Origin: Desulfovibrionaceae bacterium
GTDB taxonomy: Bacteria; Desulfobacterota; Desulfovibrionia; Desulfovibrionales; Desulfovibrionaceae
Reading direction: 5' to 3'
Length of the DNA stretch: 64,000 nt
Assembly (NCBI GenBank): GCA_015709205.1
Contig: JACCQO010000009.1
Coordinates: 54,904-118,903 of the forward strand
Shown here: positions 51,123 to 59,174 of the stretch, in pieces
Position numbering within the stretch: position 1 is the first letter of the stretch
Layout of the letters: every line of letters starts with the position of its first letter
Made by a program: the position numbers and the translations under genes
The notes under the pieces: generated by a model
Seen by the model: only the letters and a program-made list of their open reading frames with translations
Told to the model about the DNA's origin: nothing
Databases searched by the model: none

Positions 51123-53930
51123 TCAGCGCGCCCGCGCGCCCCCGCTGGGGCCGTCGCCCCCGCTGGGGCCGTCGCCCCCGTTGGGGCCTTCGTTCTCGTT
51201 GGGCGGGGTCGCGCAAGGGGCGGTCTCCCGGTCCGCGCCGGGTTCGGCCTCGGTCCGCTGCCCTGCGGGCGGCTCCGCGTAGGGCGAAAAGTCGTAGCGC
51301 CCGGCCAGGAAGCACTGCGCGGCCAGGGTCACGCTGTTTTCGTCGGCCATGAGCATGTCCAACTGCCGGGTGTAGATCAGCAGCCGCCCCATGGATTCCA
51401 GCACCACGTACAGCTCGGCCGCCGGGCGCTTGGTCAGCCGCGCGGCCACGCGGTCGCCCACGGTCTCCACCGTGAACCCCTGCCGCGTGAGGATCAGCGC
51501 GATGGCCCGCACGCGGCGTTCGCGGCGCACGTCGTCCGCGGCCCCGCCCCGGAACTGGAAGCTCACGTAGTTGTTGTCGATGCGCTCGCCGCACCAGGCG
51601 TCGAGCACGCCGTAGTGGTAGCCCACGCGCGAGCTGAAGTTCAGGTAGCGGTCCGAGACCACGGCGTAGCTGCGGTCGCCGAAGCGCTGGCCGCCCTGGT
51701 TGGGCGGCTCCAGCATCTGGCGCGTCACGACCGAAAGCAGCCCGCCCAGGTGCACGGGACGCGGCTCGCGCCGGGCCACGGCCGGGTCGGTCATGCCCGT
51801 GAGCAGCGCGCGCAGCGGGGCCGAGAGCACCGCGTCGAGGGACACGCCGCCGTTTTTGCCCGTGGCCGGGGCCGCCGCGTCCAGGCCGCCGCCGATGTCG
51901 ATGGCGTAGAGGTCCACGGGCAGCCGTGCGTCGATCTTCACGGCCCCGCCACTGCCCGTGGTCATGTCCGAGAGCCGGAACATCTCGGCGTAGGACATCT
52001 CGTGCGCGTAGCGCATCAGGTCGTGCACGGTCTGCACGTGCTCGGGCGTGAAGGTGCGGGCCTTGGGATCCGTGAGGTTCAGCGGGGTGGAGAGTTCGGC
52101 CACGCGGGAGAGGACGCGGTGCACCGGGGTGTCGAGCATCAGCGGCCGCCGGGGCCTGGAGAGGCGCATCAGCTCCGGCACCAGCCCGCGGTACACGCGG
52201 CCCGAATGGGCGTCCACGGTCACGCGCATGCCTTCCTCCAGCACGCGCAGCGCGCCCGGGAGGTTGAAGACCGTGGGCACGCGGAACTCCCGCGCCAGGG
52301 AGGCCAGGTGCCCGGTGAGGCTGCCGACCTCGGCCACCAGGGCCGCGGCGCGGTGCAGCACCGGCCCCAGCCGCGGCGAGGACTTGGGCGCCACGACCAC
52401 GGCCCCCCGCGGCACCTCGGCCAGATCCGTGTCCGGCCCGACCAGGGCCACCAGTCCCGCGCCCACGCCCGGGCAGGCGCATTCCCCACCGGAAAGCAGC
52501 ATCTGCGCGCCCGGCACCGCGGGCGTGAGCCGCGTGGCCTCCGCGTCGATGCGCAGGGGCCGCGTCTGGAGGATGAACAGCCGCCCGCGCTTGTCCACGG
52601 CCCATTCCACGTCCTGGGGCGCGCCGAAGTGGCGCTCCAGGAGCTGGCCGTAGGTGGCCAGTTCCACCAGTTCGTCCTCGGCCAGGCAGGGCAGCCCGGC
52701 CTGGGCCTCGGAAAGTTCCTCGGCCACGGTGCCGTCGGCCTCGGACGCCCCAGACGCGCCGGACGCGCCGCGCGCGTCCCCGTCGGGGCCGTCGCCGTGC
52801 AGCGTCTCCTGCGCGCACACGAAGCGCCGCGTCTTGCGGCCGATCTCGCTCTCCACCACGCGCGGCGGGTCGCCGCGCACCAGCCGCCAGCCGTCGGGCG
52901 TGACCTCGCCGTCCACCACGGACGTGCCCAATCCCCAGGCCCCGTTGACCACCAGCCGGTCGTCGGCCGGGTCCGTGGGGTTGCGGGTGTAGAGCACGCC
53001 GCTGCAGCGCGCGTCGACCATGGCCATCACGGCCACGCTCATGCCCGTTTCCTCCGAGGGGATGCCATGCAGCAGCCGGTAGGAGACCGCGCGCGGGGAA
53101 AAAAGCCCGGCGAGCACGCGCTTGTAGGCCGTGAGCACGTTGCGGCGGCCCACGTTGAGCAGGGTCAGGTACTGCCCGGCGTAGGACAACCGCCCGTCCT
53201 CGCCCAGGGCCGAGGAGCGCAGGGACACGCGCAGCCCGGCGTCGCCCGTGCGCGCGCGCAGGTCGTCGAAGGCGTAGAGCACTTCCCTGGCCAGGTCCGG
53301 CGGGACGTCGGTCTCCAGGATGCGCCGCTGCAGGGTCGCGCAGCGTGCGGCCAGGGCGGCCTCGTCCGCCGGGTCCACGTCCTGCTCCATGGCGCGCAGC
53401 TCCGCGGGCAGCCCGGCGGCCACGGCCACGGCCCAGTAGCCCGCCGTGGTCACGGCAAAGCCGGGCGGCACGGGCATGGCCGCCCGGGAAACCAGTTCGC
53501 CCAGGTTGGCGTTCTTGCCGCCCACCAGGTCGGCCATGTGCCGGTCCACCTCGGCATGGGCCAGCACCAGGGGCTTGCGCGGCGGGGTGAAGGGCGTTTC
53601 GTAGGTGTGCGCCAGTTCGCCGGCGAGCCGCTCGGCCACGGCCGTCAATCCCTTGTGCCGCCCGCCGGAAAGATCGCGCAGGCTCTGGGCCATGGCCACG
53701 GCGTCGCGGCCCATGCGCGTGGCCAACTGGCGCACTTGGCCCAGGCCGAAAACCACGTCCCCGGCCATGAGTTGCTCGACCTCGGCCATGAGTCCGGAGA
53801 GGCGCGCGTTGGCGTTGAGCAGGGCGCGGAACAATTTGTACTTGTTGCGAAAGGTTTCGGCGTCCACGACCTGCTGCGGCGCGGTCTGCGCAGCCGGGCG
53901 GCGGAACAGGCGGGAAAACAGGCCGGCCAT
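51123..53930 (-). CDS. PEP-synthase-like protein B, paralogue of protein A
   Basis: The 935-residue protein has the layout of protein A: helical N-terminus (FRNKYKLFRALLNANARLSG), ATP-grasp (LVGGKNANLGELVSRA, VSLRSSALGEDGRLSYAGQY, NGAWGLGTSVVDGEVTPDGW, DVEWAVDKRGRLFILQTRPL), swivel GSLTGHLASLAREFRVPT with His541, and the shared C-terminal domain (STPLNLTDPKARTF, RSYAVVSDRYLNFSSR, FQFRGGAADDVRRERR, YTRQLDMLMAD). The ATP-grasp matches PEP synthase more closely than that of A. An extra Gly/Ala/Asp-rich insert sits near residue 385 and the C-terminus ends in GGDGPS repeats. It lies 46 bp after the sigma-54 activator gene on the same strand and is convergent with HK2. Catalytic His is retained, PEP barrel absent; the acceptor is unknown. 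Confidence 0.85.
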   Translation of the reverse strand: MAGLFSRLFRRPAAQTAPQQVVDAETFRNKYKLFRALLNANARLSGLMAEVEQLMAGDVVFGLGQVRQLATRMGRDAVAMAQSLRDLSGGRHKGLTAVAERLAGELAHTYETPFTPPRKPLVLAHAEVDRHMADLVGGKNANLGELVSRAAMPVPPGFAVTTAGYWAVAVAAGLPAELRAMEQDVDPADEAALAARCATLQRRILETDVPPDLAREVLYAFDDLRARTGDAGLRVSLRSSALGEDGRLSYAGQYLTLLNVGRRNVLTAYKRVLAGLFSPRAVSYRLLHGIPSEETGMSVAVMAMVDARCSGVLYTRNPTDPADDRLVVNGAWGLGTSVVDGEVTPDGWRLVRGDPPRVVESEIGRKTRRFVCAQETLHGDGPDGDARGASGASGASEADGTVAEELSEAQAGLPCLAEDELVELATYGQLLERHFGAPQDVEWAVDKRGRLFILQTRPLRIDAEATRLTPAVPGAQMLLSGGECACPGVGAGLVALVGPDTDLAEVPRGAVVVAPKSSPRLGPVLHRAAALVAEVGSLTGHLASLAREFRVPTVFNLPGALRVLEEGMRVTVDAHSGRVYRGLVPELMRLSRPRRPLMLDTPVHRVLSRVAELSTPLNLTDPKARTFTPEHVQTVHDLMRYAHEMSYAEMFRLSDMTTGSGGAVKIDARLPVDLYAIDIGGGLDAAAPATGKNGGVSLDAVLSAPLRALLTGMTDPAVARREPRPVHLGGLLSVVTRQMLEPPNQGGQRFGDRSYAVVSDRYLNFSSRVGYHYGVLDAWCGERIDNNYVSFQFRGGAADDVRRERRVRAIALILTRQGFTVETVGDRVAARLTKRPAAELYVVLESMGRLLIYTRQLDMLMADENSVTLAAQCFLAGRYDFSPYAEPPAGQRTEAEPGADRETAPCATPPNENEGPNGGDGPSGGDGPSGGARAR

Positions 53931-53976
53931 GGGGCCTCCTTGAGCGCCGTCGGGCGCGACGCGCTTGCGCCGCGCC

Positions 53977-56775
53977 CTACGACGCGATTTCGTACCGTGT
54001 GGCCGGGCCGCGCCCGGTCTTCTGCAGCAGCCCCCGGCGCACCATGTCCTGCAGGTCGTAGACCGCGGTGCGCGACGGCAGGTCCCCGCCGACCATCTCC
54101 TCGTAGTCCGCGCGCGAGATGCGCCCCATGGCCGCGATGTGCGGCCAGGCCTTTTCCTGGCGGGGGTTGAGGCCGGGAGGCGGGCCTGCGGGCCGCTCGG
54201 CGGCCGCGCGGCGGCGCGCCGGGGGCGCGGGGGACTCGGAAGAGGACATGGACCCCGGGCCGGGCTGGGCCTGGGCGGGACGCGCCGGAGAGGGCGCGTC
54301 GCGGTCGGCGGTCCGCTCCCTGGGCCTGTCCGTGGACCTGTCCACGGATCTGTCTGGGGATTTGTCTGTGGGCCTGTCTGCGAGCTTGTCCGGCGCCTTG
54401 TCCGCGGGCCGTTCCGCAGTCTTGTCCACGGTCGCGCCTTCGCGCCCGGAACCCTGGCCGGGCTCGGCTCCGCGCGGTTGCGCGGCGGCGGGCTCGGCCG
54501 CCGGCACGACGTCCTCCACGGCCATCTCGTCCAGGTCCTCCAGGGGCCAGGGCACGATCTGCTCCGTGCGCTCGGCCTCCAGGTGGATGTCCGCAGCCTG
54601 GATCACGGCGTGGTCGCTCATGACCGCGGCGCGGGTGATGGCGTTGACCAGTTCGCGGATGTTGCCGGGCCAGTCGTAGGTGCGCAGCTTTTCCAGGGCC
54701 CCGCGCGACAGGGCCAGTCCCTGGCGCGCGGCCAGGCGCTCGGCGTTGCGCAGATAGTGCCAGGCCAGCGAGGGGATGGATTCCGGGTGTTCGCGCAACG
54801 GCGGCGTGTGGATGCTGACCACCTTGAGGCGGAAATAGAGATCCTCGCGGAATTCGCCCCGGCTGATGCCCGCCACCAGGTCGGCGTTGGTGGCCGCGAT
54901 CACGCGCACGTCCACCTCGATCTCGTCGTCGCTGCCCAACGGCTTGATGCGGCGCATGGCCAGGGCGCGCAGCAGCGACTGCTGGACGCGCGGCGAGGCC
55001 GATTGGATCTCGTCCAGGAACAGGGTGCCGCCGTTGGCCTCCAGGAAGGCCCCCTTGCGGTCCAGGCGCGCCTCGGTGAACGCGCCCTTGACGTGCCCGA
55101 AGAGGGTGTCCAGGAGCAGGTTCTCGTCCAGGGCGCCGCAGTTGATGGAGATGAAGGGCCGCCCGGCGCGCCGGCTGTGCGCGTGCACGGCCTCGGCCGC
55201 GAGCTGCTTGCCCGTGCCCGTCTCGCCGACCACGAGCACGTCCACGTCCACGGACGCGGCCTTGATGATCTCGGACTTGAGGCGGTCGATCTTGGGCCCG
55301 AAGCCCACGATTTCCGGGATGCTGTCCCCGGGCAGGCCCGGGTTCACGGCGGGCAGTTCGTCCTCCAGGGGCGCGCGCTCCTTGAGGTTGGCCTCCATCA
55401 GGGCCTGCTCGTGGCGGGCCAGGTCCTCGCCCTGGCGACAGATGACCTCGATGAGCCCGTTGATGGTTTCGGTCAGCAGCCGGGTTTCGTAATTTTTCGA
55501 GGTCAATACCAAGGGCTTGAATTTGCCTTTTTCGCGCAAACCCGCGACGGATCGCGCAAGATTCATGATCGGCCGGGTCAGGATGCGACTGATGACCAGG
55601 ATGATCGCGGCGATGACGAAGATGGTCGAGAGGGTGACCACGAACATCAGGTCCAGGTGGCGGTAGCCCGCGGCCATGGTCAGCTTGGAGCGGTCCACGA
55701 AGGCCAGGCCCCAGTGCACGGTGGCGTTCTGGCCGGGCGCCGACGAGAAATACACCGGCGCGTAGGCCATGTAGTAGTTCTTGACCTCCTTGGCGTTGAT
55801 CCCGTCGTCGTGGGCCGCGATCAGGCCGAAGCGGCGTTCGCGCACGTCGGTGATCATCTGCCAGTAGGGCTGGTTGGACGAGGAGGGGCGGAAGGCCACG
55901 TCGAACCCCGGGCGGCCCAGGGCTCCTTCCAGGCCGGATCGCGCCAGATAGGTGGACAGGGGAGCATTGGGCTGCTCCACGGGCTCGGACTGGAAGAGCA
56001 TCCAGCCTTCGGTGTCGAAGATGTAGGAATAGCGCACCTCGTCGCTGCGCGGGTAGCCCCAGATCGGGGACTTGGGCGAGTTGTAGAGCGAGAGGATGTC
56101 GCGCACGCGGGAAACGTCGAGCCCCAGGGTCAGCAGCCCGGTCCGGCCGTCGCCGTCCGGATCGCAGGGCGTGGAGAAGCGCAGCACGTGGGCCGTGAGC
56201 CGGTGGCCGGGATTGTACCGGGTCGGCGCGGGATAGGAAACCTGGAGGATGCGCGAAAGGGCCACCTGGCCGATGCCGGATTCGGCGGCCTCGTCGAACA
56301 GGCGCAGGGGGGACGGGTCGGACGGGCCCAGTCCCTCGCCCTCCAGGGTGGCGATGCTGCCGTCCTCGCCGGCCATCAGAAAGATGCGCCCGTCGCCCGA
56401 GGGCGGCAGGTAGCTCAGTTCGCGGTAGCGGAGGCCGCCCGAGGCGCGCGTGCGCTCCAGGAAGGCGCGCAGGTGCCGTTCGTCCATGGACGGATCGCGC
56501 GCCAGGAAGAGCAGGTCCTGGCGGCAGGTGGAGAGCAGGCTTTCGATGTCGTGGGCAATGGCCAGGGTCTGGACCTTGACGTTGCGCTGCAGGGCGATGT
56601 CCAGGAAACTCAATGAGATCTGGTAGCCGAGATACCCCGTGACCGCGAGGATCGCCATCACCGAGGGGATCAGGGTGAGCATGAGCCGGAAATTGAGGGC
56701 CTGGGGCCAGAATCCGATGAGCGGGGTTCTGCCCTGGCTGGAAAGAAAAGGAAAATTGCCGTTGTACAAGCCCAT
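53977..56775 (-). CDS. Membrane-bound sigma-54-dependent activator with Cache-like sensor
   Basis: The 932-residue protein starts at ATG 56775 (MGLYNGNFPFLSS) behind GGAGGGG. Two membrane helices (about 31-52 and 375-398) flank a ~320-residue periplasmic Cache-like sensor. HAMP follows near 400-450. The AAA+ domain (about 490-720) has Walker A GETGTGKQ, the sigma-54 contact loop GAFTEA (canonical GAFTGA), Walker B GGTLFLDEI, and WPGNIRELVNAI. After a long charged linker of D-R/D-K-P repeats, the C-terminus (about 865-932) is winged-helix-like (NPRQEKAWPHIAAMGRISRA, SRTAVYDLQDMV) rather than a Fis-type helix. It probably drives the sigma-54 promoters at 56881 (divergent) and 44120 in response to a periplasmic ligand. 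Confidence 0.9.
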   Translation of the reverse strand: MGLYNGNFPFLSSQGRTPLIGFWPQALNFRLMLTLIPSVMAILAVTGYLGYQISLSFLDIALQRNVKVQTLAIAHDIESLLSTCRQDLLFLARDPSMDERHLRAFLERTRASGGLRYRELSYLPPSGDGRIFLMAGEDGSIATLEGEGLGPSDPSPLRLFDEAAESGIGQVALSRILQVSYPAPTRYNPGHRLTAHVLRFSTPCDPDGDGRTGLLTLGLDVSRVRDILSLYNSPKSPIWGYPRSDEVRYSYIFDTEGWMLFQSEPVEQPNAPLSTYLARSGLEGALGRPGFDVAFRPSSSNQPYWQMITDVRERRFGLIAAHDDGINAKEVKNYYMAYAPVYFSSAPGQNATVHWGLAFVDRSKLTMAAGYRHLDLMFVVTLSTIFVIAAIILVISRILTRPIMNLARSVAGLREKGKFKPLVLTSKNYETRLLTETINGLIEVICRQGEDLARHEQALMEANLKERAPLEDELPAVNPGLPGDSIPEIVGFGPKIDRLKSEIIKAASVDVDVLVVGETGTGKQLAAEAVHAHSRRAGRPFISINCGALDENLLLDTLFGHVKGAFTEARLDRKGAFLEANGGTLFLDEIQSASPRVQQSLLRALAMRRIKPLGSDDEIEVDVRVIAATNADLVAGISRGEFREDLYFRLKVVSIHTPPLREHPESIPSLAWHYLRNAERLAARQGLALSRGALEKLRTYDWPGNIRELVNAITRAAVMSDHAVIQAADIHLEAERTEQIVPWPLEDLDEMAVEDVVPAAEPAAAQPRGAEPGQGSGREGATVDKTAERPADKAPDKLADRPTDKSPDRSVDRSTDRPRERTADRDAPSPARPAQAQPGPGSMSSSESPAPPARRRAAAERPAGPPPGLNPRQEKAWPHIAAMGRISRADYEEMVGGDLPSRTAVYDLQDMVRRGLLQKTGRGPATRYEIAS

Positions 56776-56805
56776 CCCACGCCCCTCCTTGCGCCTTTTC
56801 CTCAC

Positions 56806-56836
56806 TTGCGCAATCACCGTTTGCGCGATTGCGTAC
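56806..56836 (+). promoter_or_regulatory. Candidate activator sites for the TauE/SafE operon
   Basis: TTGCGCAAT (56806-56814) and TTGCGCGATTGCGTAC (56821-56836) lie about 60-76 bp upstream of the -24 box. They resemble TTGCGCAATTTTGCGTAT at 44051-44068. They may also serve the divergent activator gene. Confidence 0.5.
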
Positions 56837-56880
56837 CCCTAACTAGCTGCATATTCGAAAAAAAGTCAATGTGAATGTTT

Positions 56881-56896
56881 TGGCATGCAGGTTGCT
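56881..56896 (+). promoter_or_regulatory. Sigma-54 promoter of the TauE/SafE operon
   Basis: TGGCATGCAGGTTGCT fits the -24/-12 consensus: GG (56882-56883), 10 bp, GC (56894-56895). It is 138 bp before the first gene of the operon and next to the divergent sigma-54 activator. Confidence 0.88.
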
Positions 56897-57034
56897 ACTC
56901 TTTCATGCGCAATGCGTGCCGAATTATTGTGCAAGGTGCGCTGCGGATCAAGGAACAAGGCGTCGGGGGCGGCAGCCGGGACCCTGAGCGGGGGCGAACG
57001 CCCAGACGCGACACAACAACACGGAGGAAGGAAG

Positions 57035-57334
57035 ATGATTCGGAAACTTATGCTGCTTTTGGGCGCGTTGGTGGCCGGGCAATCGTGGCTGGCCAAGGCC
57101 GCCTGGGCCGGAGGCAAGAAGGCCTCCGAACTGGTCGTGGTGGCCGACACCAGGGTGTTGAAGTCCGGCGTGATGATCTACTTCGCCGACCTCTACAACA
57201 CCAACATTCTGCTGTTCGCCATCTGGGCGGTGGTCCTCACGGCGGGCCTGGGGTGCTTCCTGGGCTTCTTCATGGACAAGATCATGGGCATGACCGGCCT
57301 TGACCTGACGTCCCGCAAGATCGTGGAACACTAA
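57035..57334 (+). CDS. Small inner-membrane protein, first gene of TauE/SafE operon
   Basis: The 99-residue protein starts MIRKLMLLLGALVAGQSWLA behind GGAGGAAGG. Residues 4-22 are a membrane anchor or signal sequence (possible cleavage near AAWAG). A second hydrophobic span lies at about 58-80 (ILLFAIWAVVLTAGLGCFLG). No family is recognised. It lies 26 nt before the TauE/SafE gene, so it may be an accessory subunit of the exporter. Confidence 0.8.
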   Translation: MIRKLMLLLGALVAGQSWLAKAAWAGGKKASELVVVADTRVLKSGVMIYFADLYNTNILLFAIWAVVLTAGLGCFLGFFMDKIMGMTGLDLTSRKIVEH

Positions 57335-57360
57335 ACCGAAAGGGCTCCTGGGAGGACGCT

Positions 57361-58386
57361 ATGGAATGGTTGTACATGTACATGCCCATCGCGGGCGTGA
57401 AAATTCTCTGGCCTGGTCTGGTGCTCATCGGTTTCTCGGTGGGCGTCATCGGCGGCTTCTTCGGCATGGGCGGCGCCTGGATGGTCACGCCCGGCCTGAA
57501 CATCCTCGGCTTCCCCATGGCCTTCGCCATCGGGACGGACATCGCCCACATCGCGGGCAAGTCCATGGTCTCCACCATCCGGCACTCCAAGTTCGGCAAC
57601 GTGGACTATAAATTGGGCATCGTGATGCTCGTGGGCACCATGGTGGGCATTGAAATAGGCGCCCAGCTGGTCATGTTCCTGGAGCGCATAGGAACTGTCG
57701 GCAGCGTGGTGCGCTGGGTCTACGTGGTCTTCCTCGCGCTCATCGCCTGGATGGTCTTCTACGACTACTTCAAGGCCGTCTCGAACAAGAAGAAGGGCAT
57801 CACCTCCGAAAAGGGCGCCGAGGGCGTGACCTGGTACAAGACCCTGCACAAGCTGAATATCCCCCCGATGATGCACTTCCACGCCTCGGGCTTCACCTGC
57901 TCCATGTGGCTGCCCATCATGGTTTCCCTGGCCACCGGTATCCTGGCCGGCTTCCTGGGCATCGGCGGCGGCCTGCTGCGCATGCCCGCCCTGGTCTACC
58001 TCATCGGCTGCCCGACCCACGTGGCCGTGGGCACCGACCTCTTCGAAGTCATGATCTCCGGCCTGTACGGCGCCTTCACCTACACCCTGAAGGGCCGCAT
58101 TGAGATCGTGGCCGTGTTCGTGATGCTCACCGGCGCCGCCATCGGCGCCCAGATCGGCACCGTGGCCACCAAGTACTCCAAGGGCTACGGCATCCGCCTG
58201 GCCTTCGGCATGGCCGTGCTCTGCTGCGGCATCTCCATCGTGCTCAAGCAGCTCAAGTACAACACCCCGGCCGCCGTGCTCATCCTGAGCACCATCGGCG
58301 TGATCTGCCTGTACATCATCAAGATCATGCTCACCGGCGCCGCGCAGGAGCTGCGCGAGAAGAAGGCCAATCAGCAGGCCCAGTAA
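57361..58386 (+). CDS. TauE/SafE family exporter
   Basis: The 341-residue inner-membrane protein has about eight helices in two repeats, each with the family motif: VIGGFFGMGGAWMVTPGLN (about 29-47) and AGFLGIGGGLLRMPALVYL (about 198-216). TauE/SafE proteins are thought to export sulfite, sulfonates or sulfoacetate and related anions. The loop between the repeats is longer than usual (YDYFKAVSNKKKG ... HKLNIPPMMHF). The adjacent sigma-54 promoter and activator give ligand-controlled expression. Confidence 0.92.
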   Translation: MEWLYMYMPIAGVKILWPGLVLIGFSVGVIGGFFGMGGAWMVTPGLNILGFPMAFAIGTDIAHIAGKSMVSTIRHSKFGNVDYKLGIVMLVGTMVGIEIGAQLVMFLERIGTVGSVVRWVYVVFLALIAWMVFYDYFKAVSNKKKGITSEKGAEGVTWYKTLHKLNIPPMMHFHASGFTCSMWLPIMVSLATGILAGFLGIGGGLLRMPALVYLIGCPTHVAVGTDLFEVMISGLYGAFTYTLKGRIEIVAVFVMLTGAAIGAQIGTVATKYSKGYGIRLAFGMAVLCCGISIVLKQLKYNTPAAVLILSTIGVICLYIIKIMLTGAAQELREKKANQQAQ

Positions 58387-58411
58387 CCCTGGCCCAAAGG
58401 AGCCCACAACG

Positions 58412-58750
58412 ATGATCAAGAGAATCCTGAAAACCCTGATGGTGGCGCTGCCTCTGGCGCTGCTTCTGATCGGACAGGCCCACGCCGCGGAAGTGATCCA
58501 GGGCAAGTGCCTGACCTACGACAAGGCCGCCAAGACGCTCAGCGTCGAGGAATACGACATCAACTTCAGCAAGGAATACCCCTACGGGCATCCCACGGGC
58601 ATCGAGTCGGTCGTCGGCGTGGCCGAGGCCCAGATCGGCATCGAGCCCGAGGCCGGGGACATCCTGCGCATCGCCTTCGTGGCCGAGGGCGACGCCAAGA
58701 AGGCCCTCAAGATCATGAACGTCTCCAAGCAGGATCTGCGCAAGAAGTAG
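58412..58750 (+). CDS. Small periplasmic protein in the TauE/SafE operon
   Basis: The 112-residue precursor has a signal peptide (MIKRILKTLMVALPLALLLI, cleavage near AHA-AE). The mature part (VIQGKCLTYDKAAKTLSVEE) looks like a compact beta domain with one Cys, and I recognise no family. It follows the exporter by 25 nt, so it could be a periplasmic partner that binds the exported anion or a metal. Confidence 0.8.
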   Translation: MIKRILKTLMVALPLALLLIGQAHAAEVIQGKCLTYDKAAKTLSVEEYDINFSKEYPYGHPTGIESVVGVAEAQIGIEPEAGDILRIAFVAEGDAKKALKIMNVSKQDLRKK

Positions 58751-58807
58751 CATCGGTCGCGGCGGGGCGGTTGCGCGCAGGTGGCCGTCCCGCCGCGGCT
58801 TCACAGG

Positions 58808-58857
58808 GGCCCCGCGCCGCTTCCGGCCGATCCCCCGCCGGAAGCGGTCGCGGGGCC
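58808..58857 (+). other. Strong intra-operon hairpin
   Basis: GGCCCCGCG-CCGCTTCCGGC (58808-58827) pairs with GCCGGAAGCGG-T-CGCGGGGCC (58837-58857), a 20-bp stem with one bulge and a 9-nt loop. There is no T-run. It lies in the 168-bp gap between the third and fourth genes of the TauE/SafE operon and probably sets mRNA stability or relative expression. Confidence 0.75.
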
Positions 58858-58918
58858 TGCAAACGAAAAGGGCCGCTGGGCCCATAAACGGAAAGGACGC
58901 ACGCGGAGGAGCGAGACC

Positions 58919-59158
58919 ATGCGCGGAGCAAGAGAAGTATCGGAACGGCTGAACACCCGGCAGCGCATCGTGGTCCTGGCCATGGACGCGGCCCTGCTGG
59001 CCGAACTCACGGGCACCATCTACGTCTTTTCGGGCAACCCCGATACCATGACCGCAAATTTCATCAAATATTTCCTGCCGATGCTTCTGGTCACCGTGTT
59101 CGTCGCGCGGCGCTTCATCCGCCTGTTCGACGACAACAGGCCGGAGAAGGCGGCCTAA
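58919..59158 (+). CDS. Small two-helix membrane protein in the TauE/SafE operon
   Basis: The 79-residue protein starts MRGAREVSERLNTRQRI behind GGAGGAG. Two hydrophobic spans (about 18-39 and 50-69) are separated by a short polar loop. No family is recognised. It is preceded by the strong hairpin and lies 16 nt before the next membrane protein, so the last two genes form a tight pair. Confidence 0.75.
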   Translation: MRGAREVSERLNTRQRIVVLAMDAALLAELTGTIYVFSGNPDTMTANFIKYFLPMLLVTVFVARRFIRLFDDNRPEKAA

Positions 59159-59174
59159 GGCCGCGGGCCGGCGC

